64,000 bases of DNA from Pseudomonadota bacterium (GCA_026390435.1 JAPLFY010000028.1:16140-80139), one strand, 5' to 3'; counted from the first letter of the stretch, positions 40,501 to 48,753 are shown. Program-made: numbers and translations. Notes: generated by a model not told the origin, from the letters alone.

Positions 40501-41074
40501 TGAGCGCAGTGGCCATCGCCGTCATGCCTGGAGTCGCGGATGCTTCCGGTAAATAGGCGGCATCCAAACTTTTGACGCTGGTGAACAAGCTGTTGGCTAA
40601 TGCACCCGTCAGAGTACCGACTCGACTGTCGTCTCCGTTTAGAACAGAGCTGCTCGCCAGACTTCCAACGGCGCCCTGCATAATGACGCCGACGATTTTT
40701 GTGGCATCCGTTGACGTCGCGAGTTTGCTCTTGATCACTGCTAACCTGGCGGCATCGCCAATGGCATTCGCTTGTGCGGCGCTGAGACCACTGACTGTAG
40801 CCAAGTAGCCTCCAGGGCTGATGGCAGTGACCAAATCTGCTATCAAATTCGTCGCTAGTAACGACAACCCAGGATCCGCCGAACCACCACCGGCATCAAC
40901 TGTAGATCCTGACGCCGTGTAGGTTTCTTCCGTCGCACCCGTGCCGTCATCGACAGCGGGAGAACTGTGGCGTTTCTTACAGCCCTGAACGAGCAGCGCG
41001 GCCAGCACTAGAATGACTAGCCATCGACTGTGACGGGCGTAACCCCATTGATTGATGAGGGCGCGATTGGTCAT
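37586..41074 (-). CDS. Large surface lipoprotein with C-terminal S74 chaperone domain
   Basis: A 1162-residue protein. The N-terminus has a basic start, hydrophobic core and lipobox LVQGC. The long middle is Ala/Ser/Thr/Gly-rich with helical-repeat character first, then phage-fibre-like repeats (several SGGTG/YGGTGA and VLTVG units). The C-terminus is an S74 intramolecular chaperone: SDRRLKEN supplies Ser1003 and Lys1008 at the spacing of the known Ser/Lys self-cleavage dyad, followed by GFIAQEL and a coiled coil to the end. Such domains trimerise fibres and then cut themselves off. This suggests a trimeric surface fibre anchored by lipid; its target is unknown. Confidence 0.85.
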   Translation of the reverse strand: MTNRALINQWGYARHSRWLVILVLAALLVQGCKKRHSSPAVDDGTGATEETYTASGSTVDAGGGSADPGLSLLATNLIADLVTAISPGGYLATVSGLSAAQANAIGDAARLAVIKSKLATSTDATKIVGVIMQGAVGSLASSSVLNGDDSRVGTLTGALANSLFTSVKSLDAAYLPEASATPGMTAMATALTATARGGINGVPTAVSSAAAISSALSAAAQAMVANLGAVGSDEDTILDSDLPAIGAGLAAGSSTLPSEAGDKSTRLGLISKGAVQGISGLAAKLSTAGSVDRAVTVLVSAMTENLDSYTQNLATVRVYAASVSSGASAGLDSVMAGFSLNSSYRSELVSATNSGSVDGLNILASKIAVSAARADSASISSALETTSTGSATPNVTTIVNMGSGTFSLNNFGVVLGSGLGGLDSTAAGTAYQILTVPAGGGAPMFGSLNLGRPSAVTGILPRAAGGTGVISSAVFPTSGVVVTDSATLTLANKTLASPMINNATINGASTITGSTAINTTGTIAAGATTLTGDLTLRGNGIEAKRIILYDPGSVKYVAFKSPDVLATSTIWTLPGGDGAAAQLLSTNGSGVLSWVSGAAPTGAAGGDLTGNYPNPILAATGVATGTYTKITVDTKGRVVSGTNLAVSDIPSLPASKITAGVLGVSYGGTGATSFTSNGVIIGSGSLNLSSTAAGTSGQVLTVGAMGPAFGALNLSSSAAVSGALSFANGGTGLNAGTSGGMPYFNSASTMASSGVLASGGVVLGGGAGASPTSTVLANGQLLIGNGATPSAAYLTSSGNNGVVVTNGAGSISLSTAQDIRTSASPTFNALTLINGFNIGSGSIWAATLLAGANDNSATAVGGVLRTANITGTDKLGKDLTIAAGNGTGTGGSGNILFLTAPTAVTGASADVMATRVVIASTGNVGIGTSVPAAKLDVQVSANGAYAVSINNAGGTIGSHGLQIKAGSNFIGGANFVNFQRPDGTAMGSISQNSSTTVAYNTTSDRRLKENIVASPRGLDLLELIQVRDYNYIADSSKEIMQGFIAQELYKLYPQAVTVGGDDPQQSPWQIDYGKLTPLLVKSVQELKAENDRVKILSDHKDAEIANLKMRIEHTESAYALLQDRIDQADVKAAQLKREKDAEVEQLKTAVCGQFPSLQMCSH

Positions 41075-41560
41075 GGCTAGAGTAGTCTCCGTGTGAATTA
41101 AAGGGGTTCATGGGGGAGTATCGGTATGCACATAAAAATCTTGAGCTCAATTGGCGAAGCCCCCAATATCTATGGTAGAAACCCATGAGCTCAAATTAAT
41201 TTCACTCGTCGTTATGACTGAATAAATTCACTCAAGTGTTCTTTAACACCATGAATTTACGGATTTAATACCTCGACCCCAAAAAGCCCTGACGTATGAA
41301 TGAGGTGCTGCCGACATTTTGCTTTGCTGCCGCGCGGCATGGACATCGTGATGATGATTTGGGGAGCCACAGAGCTACACGGTCGCGAGCAATGATGCCG
41401 CAGTGCCGCCACCAGCGGGGGATCAAACTATCGCTGCCGCGCGGCAGCGCCAAAACACCGCAGGTAGATATATACCTGCTGCCGTGCGGCATCAGAGATT
41501 AAGAACAACTGCTATGGGGGAGCCTAAGCACGTCTCATCACACCTAAGCCTGTGAAGGCC
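41075..41560. other. Intergenic stretch with repeated GC-rich palindromes
   Basis: No convincing gene is present on either strand; two short open frames near 41265-41502 have no ribosome site or recognisable content. The stretch contains three copies of a near-identical palindrome (listed separately), a perfect CAGGTA-6-TACCTG inverted repeat at 41461-41478, and an AT-rich part (41190-41270) that should include the promoter of the S74 lipoprotein gene. Confidence 0.6.
41326..41491. repeat. Three copies of the palindrome GCTGCCGYGCGGCA
   Basis: Copies lie at 41326-41339, 41433-41448 (extended to a perfect 18-base palindrome at 41432-41449) and 41478-41491 (with one C-to-T). Centre-to-centre spacing is about 107 and 45 bases. 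They could be protein-binding sites or REP-like elements. Confidence 0.85.
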
Positions 41561-41602
41561 AAAAATCAAAAATCCCAACTTTTTTAAAAAAAAATCGGGA
41601 TT
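41561..41602 (-). terminator. Intrinsic terminator after tRNA-Ala(GGC)
   Basis: Read on the minus strand: AATCCC (41602-41597) pairs with GGGATT (41576-41571), with A/T-rich pairing inside, followed by TTTGATTTTT. It starts 17 bases past the tRNA 3' end. Confidence 0.75.
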
Positions 41603-41618
41603 CGATTACGAGCTTTTA

Positions 41619-41694
41619 TGGTGGAGGTAAGGGGAGTCGAACCCCTGACCTTCGCAATGCCATTGCGACGCTCTACCAACTGAGCTATACCCCC
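41619..41694 (-). tRNA. tRNA-Ala (anticodon GGC)
   Basis: A complete 76-base cloverleaf: acceptor GGGGGTA/TACCTCC (one G-T), D-arm AGCTCAGTTGGTAGAGC, anticodon stem TCGCA/TGCGA around ATGGCAT, T-arm AGGGG/CCCCT with TTCGACT, discriminator A and an encoded CCA. It decodes GCC and GCU. Together with the TGC isoacceptor at 14083 it covers all Ala codons. Confidence 0.97.
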
Positions 41695-41715
41695 AAGATC
41701 GCTATAGGTTGAAGG

Positions 41716-41744
41716 GTTATGCTTCTTGAAAAGACGCATGTCAA
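41716..41744 (-). promoter_or_regulatory. Sigma-70 type promoter of tRNA-Ala(GGC)
   Basis: On the minus strand a perfect -35 TTGACA (41744-41739) is followed by a 17-base spacer and the -10 CATAAC (41721-41716, 4 of 6 matches). The tRNA begins 22 bases further on. It lies in the leader of the divergent VKOR gene. Confidence 0.75.
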
Positions 41745-41773
41745 CTCAAAATGAATCGCCTAAGGAGGTTTCC

Positions 41774-42985
41774 ATGACTGAATCTTCCACCCAATCCGCT
41801 TCGCATCGTTCGACCTGGATTTTGCTAGCGATGCTCCTGGCAATTGGTGGCATCGGGCTGTCGCTTTATTCCACCATGCACCACCTTGAAGTCCACGCCA
41901 CCGGTCAGACTGCAGCTGCATGTAACATCAGCGCTAAGTTCAACTGCGATGAAGTGGCGTTGAGTAAATATAGTGAAATGGCCGGCATTCCACTTGGAGT
42001 GTTAGGGCTAGGTTACTTTACCGCTCTTTTGGTGCTGTTGGGTGCAGCATGGGCTGGCATTAAATCGGCTGCTGATCATCTGCACGCATATGCCGCACTT
42101 GTTGGAATCGGCGTCCTAACATCAGTCGGCCTTGGTGGGATAGCGATCGCCTTAATTGGTACATACTGCCTAGTATGCATGGCGATTTACGCTATAACTC
42201 TCGGACAATTGGCGCTGCTCTTTGCCGGGCGTCGCGCGCTTATCCCAGCCGGCATTACCTTCAAATCTATCGGTAACGGTGGCACTTCAGCCTTAATTGC
42301 AGTCGCAGCAGTCATTGGGCTGTTCAACGTCGTTAAGCCAGCTCATTTACCCGAGGTCTTGGATCTTCCTCAAACGGCAGAAAATCTAGCCAAGGCGCAG
42401 CCGGTAATATCTCCTAAGGCGCAAGATATACCCGTCAGCAAATCAGCTTATTCCGGCCTCGGTGAAGACTTCCGCCAAGGTGGCGATCAAGCCAAAGTGG
42501 TGGTGGTTGAGTTCGCAGATTTTCAGTGTCCTGCCTGCGGCGGATTGGCCCGAAATTTACACCAACTCCATGAGGAATTCGGTGACCGCGTGCTCTTCGT
42601 CTTCCGGAACTATCCATTAGATAACTCCTGCAACAGCAGTATACCTGGCAAAATGCATGAGTATTCCTGTAAGGCGGCAGTGTTAGCGCGCTGCGCTGGC
42701 AGCTACGGCAAGTTCTGGCAGTACCACGATCAGCTGTTCGAGCATCAACAGGATATTAACGATGCTAAGCTTAAGCAATGGGCCTTGGCAATTGGCCTCA
42801 AATCAGAACAAATTGACACCTGCTTGAGCAGCAAAGATATCTTGGCCAAGGTGAAAGATGACGTGGCATTAGGAAATCGCCTCGCCATCGATTCTACACC
42901 CACCGTTTTTATCAACGGGGTGAAGGCTGTGTCTGGCAATGGACTTGAGCAACTGCGCAATCAGATCGCCAATCTGCTGAATTAA
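41774..42985 (+). CDS. VKOR-DsbA fusion (disulfide-bond forming protein)
   Basis: A 403-residue inner-membrane oxidase of protein thiols. Helices at about 15-35, 73-95, 102-128 and 130-153 form a vitamin K epoxide reductase domain with the loop Cys50/Cys58 and the active-site TYCLVC (C132/C135). After a further membrane segment (about 172-187) and a linker, residues from 240 form a DsbA-like thioredoxin domain with CPAC (C252/C255). The fusion thus links quinone reduction to substrate oxidation, replacing DsbA plus DsbB. The ATG at 41774 has AAGGAGG 5 bases upstream, better than an in-frame ATG at 41726. Confidence 0.92.
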   Translation: MTESSTQSASHRSTWILLAMLLAIGGIGLSLYSTMHHLEVHATGQTAAACNISAKFNCDEVALSKYSEMAGIPLGVLGLGYFTALLVLLGAAWAGIKSAADHLHAYAALVGIGVLTSVGLGGIAIALIGTYCLVCMAIYAITLGQLALLFAGRRALIPAGITFKSIGNGGTSALIAVAAVIGLFNVVKPAHLPEVLDLPQTAENLAKAQPVISPKAQDIPVSKSAYSGLGEDFRQGGDQAKVVVVEFADFQCPACGGLARNLHQLHEEFGDRVLFVFRNYPLDNSCNSSIPGKMHEYSCKAAVLARCAGSYGKFWQYHDQLFEHQQDINDAKLKQWALAIGLKSEQIDTCLSSKDILAKVKDDVALGNRLAIDSTPTVFINGVKAVSGNGLEQLRNQIANLLN

Positions 42986-43015
42986 AAGTGCGATACATTG
43001 GCGGGAGCCTTGATT

Positions 43016-43780
43016 TTGAAAATTGAATTCGAGCACGATTACCAACAGAAAGTCATGACTCAGAGCTTTACCGAAGCGACCTTGCTGGACTCGCCGGCAG
43101 CGGTACAGGCCTGGCGCTCGGCGTGGATGAAGGAGCTGAGCTCTTGGCATTCACCTTATAAGGTAATGGTGGACTGCTCCCAGTTGACCATCGGGGATCA
43201 GCCGGAAGTGCACAAGGCACTGGAGCTGATGGTTAAGTTCTTCAACGGTTTCTTCCTCCGCAAGATTGCCGGATCTCCTTTAAAGAATGCGCAAGGCCAC
43301 GAGTATTTGCCTTTCCCCGTGCTAGCCACTGCTGAAGAAGCCGCCATCGATCTTGGCGTCCGCGCTCCGAAAGAACGAGTGGCCACAGATTTTCGCTCGA
43401 CTATTCAGCTACAAAATCACTTTCAGCAGCATAGTGTCGAACTGAGCTTCAGTGAGCCTGTGGTCATAGGTACTAAAGACTACGTCATGACTCTCAGGTC
43501 GAAGCTGATGAATAATTTGATGCAGTGGCATTCCAAATGGAGTCTGATCGTCGACTGCACCAATCTTGAAGTAGCACCAGAAGTCCTACCCGATATGGAG
43601 AGGACACTGACGGTGCTGAGCGGTTTTTTCATGAAGCAGGCGGTGGGCTACAGTCCACGCGGAGCGAAAGAGAGTTACCCATTCCCGGTATTTCGGTCCC
43701 GCCATAGGGCGGTCGCTGAGATTGATGGTGAGGGCAATTTCTCGGGCGACGATGCTAACTGCAAGTCGAGAAAAAGCTGA
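43016..43780 (+). CDS. Hypothetical protein with two tandem copies of one domain
   Basis: A 254-residue, probably cytoplasmic protein I cannot place. It contains an obvious internal duplication of about 95 residues (roughly 10-110 and 130-230). Both halves share W-H-S-x5-V-D-C, then a helix ending in FNGFFLRKIAG or LSGFFMKQAVG, then a PFPV segment. The TTG at 43016 is chosen because GGGAG lies 8 bases upstream; TTG codons at 42998 and 43010 are alternatives. It is 30 bases after the VKOR-DsbA gene and may be co-transcribed with it. The shared V-D-C hints at an STAS-like or similar alpha/beta core, which is only a guess. Confidence 0.7.
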   Translation: MKIEFEHDYQQKVMTQSFTEATLLDSPAAVQAWRSAWMKELSSWHSPYKVMVDCSQLTIGDQPEVHKALELMVKFFNGFFLRKIAGSPLKNAQGHEYLPFPVLATAEEAAIDLGVRAPKERVATDFRSTIQLQNHFQQHSVELSFSEPVVIGTKDYVMTLRSKLMNNLMQWHSKWSLIVDCTNLEVAPEVLPDMERTLTVLSGFFMKQAVGYSPRGAKESYPFPVFRSRHRAVAEIDGEGNFSGDDANCKSRKS

Positions 43781-44028
43781 ATCTTCAGGTGCCGCTAGCA
43801 ACAAAACCGGCCAATAAGCGCCCGAGCTATGCGTAACAACTTGAATATATTGTAATTTCACTGGAAGTTGGGGCCGCATTAAAAAAGTCCCCGACAGGAT
43901 CACCGAATGAGAGAATGGTTTAAATACTGTGGCCATAGGTCTTTAAGGTCTGTATAAAATTGTCTGTAACTTGAGTGCTCAAGTTCTGGGTATCCCAAAT
44001 TGCACATATTAGGTTGAGGTGAGGGCGC

Positions 44029-44685
44029 GTGTTACCTGTTGAGATTCTTCCAGTTCAGGAATCGATTGTGCTGAGAGCTCGCGGCTCTGAGCTTCTTATA
44101 CTGCCGCACCATGTGCACAAGCTGAAGGACCTGGCTAAGCCACGCGACTTCAGTCAGTACTTTCGTGGTGAAGCATTAGTAAATCGCCCTGCGCGCAAAT
44201 TATTTGAGGCTTGGCTGCGTAAAGACCACACTTTGTGGCCACGACTTTATCAAGTGGTTCACAAAGAGATGGACCTCAAGCCACAAGATGAGACTTCTGC
44301 TGATACTGCTGCGGAAACGTCTGCAGCCCCGGCAAAAGCCGTTGCTGCTAAAGCGGCTAAGTCAACGGAAGTAGCATCGACGTCGACCGACAAGGTGCCC
44401 GCGAAAAAAGAAAAAACTGCCAGCAAAAGCACTGCAAAAGTAGCGGGCGCACCAGCTCCTTCAGCAGATCAGGCTGCTGATGCCTCCGATGCCAAGGCTG
44501 ACAAAAAGCCTGCAAAAGCCAGCGCGGTAGCGGTGAAGGAAAAGAAACCCACCGTGAAGGCTGAGAAAACGGAAAATGCTGAAAAAGTGACAAAGGCCAA
44601 GCCCAAAGCAGCAGCAAAAGAAGCTGCGCCAAAGGCTAAGGCGAGCCCCAAAGCAAAGGCCGCTGGAGCCAAGGCGAAAGGGTAA
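44029..44685 (+). CDS. Protein with histone-H1-like Lys/Ala-rich tail
   Basis: A 218-residue protein with two parts. Residues 1-85 form a compact-looking domain (LPVEILPVQESIVLRARGS onward, with Trp and His residues). Residues 86-218 are low-complexity, made of A, K, P, S, T and E with many AKAK/AAKA units like bacterial histone-H1 or AlgP tails. The tail is strongly basic near the end and probably binds DNA or RNA or is disordered. The GTG start has GAGG 8 bases upstream. The next gene follows after 19 bases, so they are likely one unit. The function is unknown. Confidence 0.72.
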   Translation: MLPVEILPVQESIVLRARGSELLILPHHVHKLKDLAKPRDFSQYFRGEALVNRPARKLFEAWLRKDHTLWPRLYQVVHKEMDLKPQDETSADTAAETSAAPAKAVAAKAAKSTEVASTSTDKVPAKKEKTASKSTAKVAGAPAPSADQAADASDAKADKKPAKASAVAVKEKKPTVKAEKTENAEKVTKAKPKAAAKEAAPKAKASPKAKAAGAKAKG

Positions 44686-44704
44686 GATTCTGATCCGCAA
44701 GTAC

Positions 44705-44986
44705 TTGATCAGCGGCAAGCAGGTGCTAGTTCTCGCCTCGAAACGGCCTAGTAACGCTGGTTCGAGGGACGAGTTCTCAATCTTTGAGATGTTGCTGCCG
44801 ATTGAGACTTTTTGGGAGGCGGAAAAGTTGTTGAAGGATTTAGATTTTATGCGAGCCTCTTTTGGGGATCCGGTCTCTATCCTGCAGATGCAAAAAAAGA
44901 TCCTAGAGCAACTCGTAAACTACGTGGTGCTCGAAAAGGACCGACTTCAGTTAAAAGCGGCGATCAATGGAGCAGTCCAAAAATAA
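44705..44986 (+). CDS. Small hypothetical protein
   Basis: I do not recognise this protein (93 residues from the TTG at 44705). The C-terminal half is predicted helical (FWEAEKLLKDLDFM, then LQMQKKILEQLVNYVVLEKDRL), suggesting a coiled coil. It sits between the H1-like gene and gmhB and overlaps gmhB by 20 bases, which supports it being real. The start is uncertain: the open frame runs on upstream, and neither this TTG nor the GTG at 44723 has a strong ribosome site. Confidence 0.5.
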   Translation: MISGKQVLVLASKRPSNAGSRDEFSIFEMLLPIETFWEAEKLLKDLDFMRASFGDPVSILQMQKKILEQLVNYVVLEKDRLQLKAAINGAVQK

Positions 44987-45524
44987 ACTGCAACGGGCCG
45001 TTTTTCTGGATCGTGACGGCGTCCTCAACGAGGATGTTGGGTATGCCTACCGCGTCGAAGATCTGCGCCTTATCCCTGGCATCGCGGCCGCAGTCGCCAC
45101 CCTGAAGAGCAGAGGCTTTCTACTGATTGTGGTTAGCAATCAGTCTGGCGTAGCGCGCGGACTATTTAGCAAGGACGACGTTAATCGCTTCAATCAAGCT
45201 TTAAACCAGCAGCTCATCGCGGCAGCTGGGGTTGGCATTGATGAGTTTTTTTACTGTCCCCATCATCCAGACGGGTCGGTCGCGCCATATAAACTGCACT
45301 GCTCCTGCCGCAAACCAGAACCTGGACTGATCCTACAGGCGACTCAAAAGTATCCAATCGATCTAAAACACAGCTATTTAGTCGGCGACAAACCTGACGA
45401 CATCGAATGCGCGCGACGCGCTGGTCTGATTGGGATTCAAGTGCGGAGTCGTTACGGTGAGAAACACGAACACGCTGCGGCCCTAGTGGATTCTCTCACA
45501 GCAGCGTTACCCTACCTGACCTGA
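44967..45524 (+). CDS. gmhB: D-glycero-beta-D-manno-heptose-1,7-bisphosphate 7-phosphatase
   Basis: A 185-residue HAD phosphatase of lipopolysaccharide heptose synthesis. The nucleophile motif FLDRDGVLN holds Asp15 and Asp17; SNQSG is motif II, CRKPEPG contains the motif III Lys, and VGDKPDDIECA is motif IV. The zinc loop is present (CPHHPD, then HCSC), as in GmhB rather than plain histidinol phosphatase. The ATG lies inside the previous gene. No other heptose gene is nearby. Cytoplasmic. Confidence 0.9.
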   Translation: MEQSKNKLQRAVFLDRDGVLNEDVGYAYRVEDLRLIPGIAAAVATLKSRGFLLIVVSNQSGVARGLFSKDDVNRFNQALNQQLIAAAGVGIDEFFYCPHHPDGSVAPYKLHCSCRKPEPGLILQATQKYPIDLKHSYLVGDKPDDIECARRAGLIGIQVRSRYGEKHEHAAALVDSLTAALPYLT

Positions 45525-45535
45525 AAGGGCGTAAT

Positions 45536-45778
45536 TTAGGCCTTCGATTCCTGCATTTTTTTCAGCAGTAATTTGATGCGCGGTCCGCAGCGCTCGCCTG
45601 CACAGCCACCACTTCCGGTGCCTACTTTGCGATTCACATCTGCCACCGTTTCACAGCCTTCCATCCCCTTAAGGACGCGACCAAGATTGATTCCCTTGCA
45701 GATGCACACGACCTTCGCCATCGTCCGAATGCGTTCCTCGACTTTCTCATCGAGAACTTTGGTATTCTGATCCGACAT
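45536..45778 (-). CDS. BFD-like [2Fe-2S] protein
   Basis: An 80-residue protein whose core (about 22-70) is a bacterioferritin-associated-ferredoxin-type [2Fe-2S] domain: VCICKG with C25/C27, then TGSGGCAGERC with C59/C64. Such domains donate electrons (for example to release iron from bacterioferritin) or form part of oxidoreductases. No bacterioferritin gene is in the window. It ends 11 bases from the gmhB stop (convergent). The CPBP protease gene lies just upstream on the same strand with 13 bases between. Confidence 0.82.
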   Translation of the reverse strand: MSDQNTKVLDEKVEERIRTMAKVVCICKGINLGRVLKGMEGCETVADVNRKVGTGSGGCAGERCGPRIKLLLKKMQESKA

Positions 45779-45791
45779 GAGTCTCCAACAC

Positions 45792-46475
45792 TTATAAATA
45801 TAGTGGAGCTAGCCAATCTAGCCAGCGTTTGTCTAATATACCGAATATCATGACAGTTGCATTACAAGCCGAGTGGAACGCAATACATGGCAAGATACGC
45901 CCTGTTTTCATCATGAGATACTCGCAACAGAGCCCGAGCAGGAATGCTCCGAGAGCCAAACCTACCTGACCTTGGACAAGATTACTCCAAGTCGGATTTG
46001 CGTGGACTAGTGCAAATACCAAAGCAGCAAACCACGCCGCCCAAATTGGTTGGCTTAATCGGCGGTAAACCGCACCGATGCCAGCGCGAAAGACAAATTC
46101 CTCCACCAGCGGCACCCAGATCACAGCAGCCCAAGTTGGATGAGTATTACTGTCACTCACGGCATTAATAGTTACCCCGCCAAACGCACGACTCAGCAGG
46201 GCAACTGCGGCGCTAGCACCGAGTACAAAGGTGGCCGGAAGGTATGATTGCCATGCGCCGGGAGTGAACACTTTGCGATCGTGAAGCCACCAGTATGTGG
46301 CGACAAAACTAGCGAGCAGCGAGTGTAGAGTGGCTGCGGCAAACCAGGGTGGCGACAACCAATCACTTAGGCAGTTATAAGATTCTGCCATGACGACCGC
46401 TAGCACTAAACTCAATATAGTGAGCCAGATTAAGCCCCTCATATTGGTCGATACAACCAGCGACGGTTCATGCAC
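45792..46475 (-). CDS. CPBP-family intramembrane metalloprotease
   Basis: A 227-residue, multi-helix inner-membrane protein of the CAAX/Abi (CPBP) family. The motif EEFVFR carries the two Glu and the Arg; later His residues are in ALVHANP and IAFHSACN, giving the usual metal-site set. Members cut prenylated or membrane peptides or protect against bacteriocins; the target here is unknown. The ATG at 46475 overlaps the REC-PilZ gene end by 8 bases. A later ATG (46442) would shorten the N-terminus by 11 residues. Confidence 0.82.
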   Translation of the reverse strand: MHEPSLVVSTNMRGLIWLTILSLVLAVVMAESYNCLSDWLSPPWFAAATLHSLLASFVATYWWLHDRKVFTPGAWQSYLPATFVLGASAAVALLSRAFGGVTINAVSDSNTHPTWAAVIWVPLVEEFVFRAGIGAVYRRLSQPIWAAWFAALVFALVHANPTWSNLVQGQVGLALGAFLLGLCCEYLMMKTGRILPCIAFHSACNATVMIFGILDKRWLDWLAPLYL

Positions 46476-47229
46476 TAATCGTGTCTTTCATCAGTTCTTC
46501 GAGACTTTTGCGTTGACTGTCGGATAGTCGACTAAAGCGGAAGCCGATTTTGGTGGCCTTCTTGTCGATCCAGGCCACAACTCCCTTAATCTTCGCTTCT
46601 GGGCCAAAATCATCGTCGTCGCTGACTGGCTTAGGACTCTTTTTTGCTGTCGTCGACTTGGTTGGCAAATTTAGAGCGATAGTAAGCTCTTCGCCACTTT
46701 TAAATTTCATCGGCCCATCGAGTTCGAGGCAGGCGCCACCGAGGCTAATGTTGATAATCCGGCCGCTGACTTTCGGTGCGCGTTTGCCGCGACCTGCGCC
46801 TTTGCCAACGATCATCGTTTCCAAAGCAGTCTCAAAGCGCCGGCCCAAGCGAAATTTTTCGAGTAGAAAGCGATCAATTTTTTCGCTCAGGACTTCAAAC
46901 TTAATCGGCTTGGCGAGCCATGCTCCAGCGTCGTTAAAGGCAAAGAGATCGTTTTTAACGGCATCATCAACGATGCGATCTGGATACGCTGTCAGCAAAA
47001 TAGGACCATGATAAGTCTTTCGCATTGCATGAATTAAAGTCACGCCGTCGCTATCAGGTAAGTCAAAATCCACAACACACATATCTGGCTGTTGAGTAGC
47101 CAAAATTTCTAAGCACTGCTTGCCAGTTACGGCGACCAGTATGGTCGCACCAGTAATCTTATCTTTAAACACCTCGGAGCTCATCACGAGGCTAGGCTTG
47201 CAGGCGTCGACAATCAGGATGGTTGGCAT
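46468..47229 (-). CDS. Response regulator with receiver and PilZ domains
   Basis: A 253-residue cytoplasmic regulator. The receiver domain spans about 1-125, with Asp8, phospho-acceptor Asp54 in VVDFDLPDSDG, Thr80 and Lys107-Pro. Residues about 125-250 form a PilZ-type domain: an Arg-containing lead (GRRFETAL, later KRAPKVSGRI), ISLGGACLEL, and GFRFSRLSDSQ at the end. PilZ domains bind cyclic di-GMP; the RxxxR part is not clean here, so binding is uncertain. It probably links a phosphorelay to motility or surface traits. No histidine kinase is adjacent. Confidence 0.82.
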   Translation of the reverse strand: MPTILIVDACKPSLVMSSEVFKDKITGATILVAVTGKQCLEILATQQPDMCVVDFDLPDSDGVTLIHAMRKTYHGPILLTAYPDRIVDDAVKNDLFAFNDAGAWLAKPIKFEVLSEKIDRFLLEKFRLGRRFETALETMIVGKGAGRGKRAPKVSGRIINISLGGACLELDGPMKFKSGEELTIALNLPTKSTTAKKSPKPVSDDDDFGPEAKIKGVVAWIDKKATKIGFRFSRLSDSQRKSLEELMKDTISA

Positions 47230-47488
47230 ACGTAGGTCCTCTGAAAATACAAAGAGTCACAGATTTTTGTTTGTGCGCACGGGTGAATACTGATGAATGC
47301 GGCCAAACGATGGTGGGGATCTCTGCCTTTAATTATACCTCCTCGCTAGCAAGCAAGTCACTTATCCCCGGACACAGCTCTCAGGAAAATTATTGCTGCC
47401 TGCTAAAGGTTCGGCCCATGCTGCCGAAACAAATAATGATGAGACATAACTGTACGGCTTCATGACCTGGAAAAGAGGTTGAGCTTCT

Positions 47489-48634
47489 ATGAACTTGTGG
47501 CGCTATTTAGGGAAAGGACCAACGCTGATCATCGGCGTGAGTACCCTCTTAGCTACGCAAGAAGGACGAGCGGTGACCCAGTTCACCAACAGTAGTTATC
47601 CGTTCACATACGACATCAACGACGTGACTAGCTCGATCGATCTGCCGATCCGGGATCGAGTTGAGACAGTCAATATGACACTCGAGACGATGAAGGAGCG
47701 GCTAGCCAAGGCTCCTACCGACGACACGGTGGAGCCCCTGACACTCAACGTCGGCGCCGGTGATGCCCAGATTGATACTATGGCTGAGAAAATTGCCTTA
47801 ACTGGCTACAAGCAGCCACTTATTGCTTATCTCAAACGGAAGTTGTCGTCGTCGCCTTCGGCTGCGCTGACCTCCATCGGACCAGCGCGGTCGGTAACTC
47901 TAGACGAGGCGGGATTCACTCTTATCGACCCCGCAAAGTTTTCAGCTATGTACTCAAAACCACAACACAATTTGATATTGGACTCAACCCCCTTGAGGGG
48001 CAATCTAAAGCTGCAGAAGCAGTTCCTCCGCGAGTTGGTGCCGTTTTTCCCGAAAGCTGAACGCACTGCTATCAAAGCGAAGATAGGTAACGGCGAGGCC
48101 CTCGACGTCAATACTGCGTTACTACCAGATTTCCCTCGGCAAATGCTGAAGAAGTATGTGGTTTTTCGCGGCCCCAACTGCTTCCACGCAGCATTAGCGT
48201 TTCAAAGCACGATTCTACCCAGCTCCTCGTTCATCAATGTGAAAGAGGAGCCTGGCTATCACCGCGCGATGATAAATTACGACGAGTTATGGCGGGCCAT
48301 CAAACGCGACTTTTACGAGATCGATCCTCGACGCCAGCCCATTAAGTACGGAGATATGTTGGTTTTCTTCGACGTTCCGGAGCGCGAATCGGATCTCCCT
48401 AACGCTCATGTCGACTTTCGCTGGATCCGTCACACGGCAACGCACTTATTCAGCGGCTACACTTTCTCAAAAGGATCGAAGTCACCAAATACACCCTACA
48501 CCGTGAGGACCCTGCCTGAGGAGTGGAGCACGTGGAAAAGATTCACAAAAAATCTGGCCCTACGAGTTTATCGACGCTCGCTCAACAAAGTCAGCGCTAA
48601 GCCTCCCATGGACTTAGCAGATTGGGTCTATTGA
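47489..48634 (+). CDS. Exported hypothetical protein, possibly NlpC/P60-like
   Basis: A 381-residue protein with an N-terminal signal-like segment (about 8-28). The C-terminal third has a Cys at the head of a helix (NCFHAALAFQ, Cys231), then YGDMLVFFDV (287-296), then AHVDFRW with His307. That order of Cys helix, G-D-x-x-x-F-F and His strand matches the NlpC/P60 cysteine-peptidase fold, which cuts peptidoglycan stem peptides. The similarity is by pattern only and could be chance. The N-terminal 200 residues are unrecognised. A GAGG lies 11 bases before the ATG. Monocistronic by position. Confidence 0.6.
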   Translation: MNLWRYLGKGPTLIIGVSTLLATQEGRAVTQFTNSSYPFTYDINDVTSSIDLPIRDRVETVNMTLETMKERLAKAPTDDTVEPLTLNVGAGDAQIDTMAEKIALTGYKQPLIAYLKRKLSSSPSAALTSIGPARSVTLDEAGFTLIDPAKFSAMYSKPQHNLILDSTPLRGNLKLQKQFLRELVPFFPKAERTAIKAKIGNGEALDVNTALLPDFPRQMLKKYVVFRGPNCFHAALAFQSTILPSSSFINVKEEPGYHRAMINYDELWRAIKRDFYEIDPRRQPIKYGDMLVFFDVPERESDLPNAHVDFRWIRHTATHLFSGYTFSKGSKSPNTPYTVRTLPEEWSTWKRFTKNLALRVYRRSLNKVSAKPPMDLADWVY

Positions 48635-48753
48635 GCAGGGAGACTATATTTCGAGGTGGTTTTTGCCTATATAAGCGGTGACAAATTCACCAAGAATATG
48701 TTATTCGAGCGCGCTGCACAGTCGTTAGGACGTACCCCAACAGAAAGACAAAT

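Noticed and set aside
39243..40556. Long plus-strand open frames opposite the S74 lipoprotein gene
   Set aside because: They are Pro/Ala/Val-rich mirror products of the Ala/Ser/Gly-rich gene, with no ribosome sites or domains.
41265..41502. Short open frames on both strands in the palindrome region
   Set aside because: They run through the repeated palindromes, lack ribosome sites and have no recognisable protein features.
43864..43892. Inverted repeat GTTGGGG / CCCCGAC as a terminator
   Set aside because: The A/T run is in the loop rather than after the stem on either strand.
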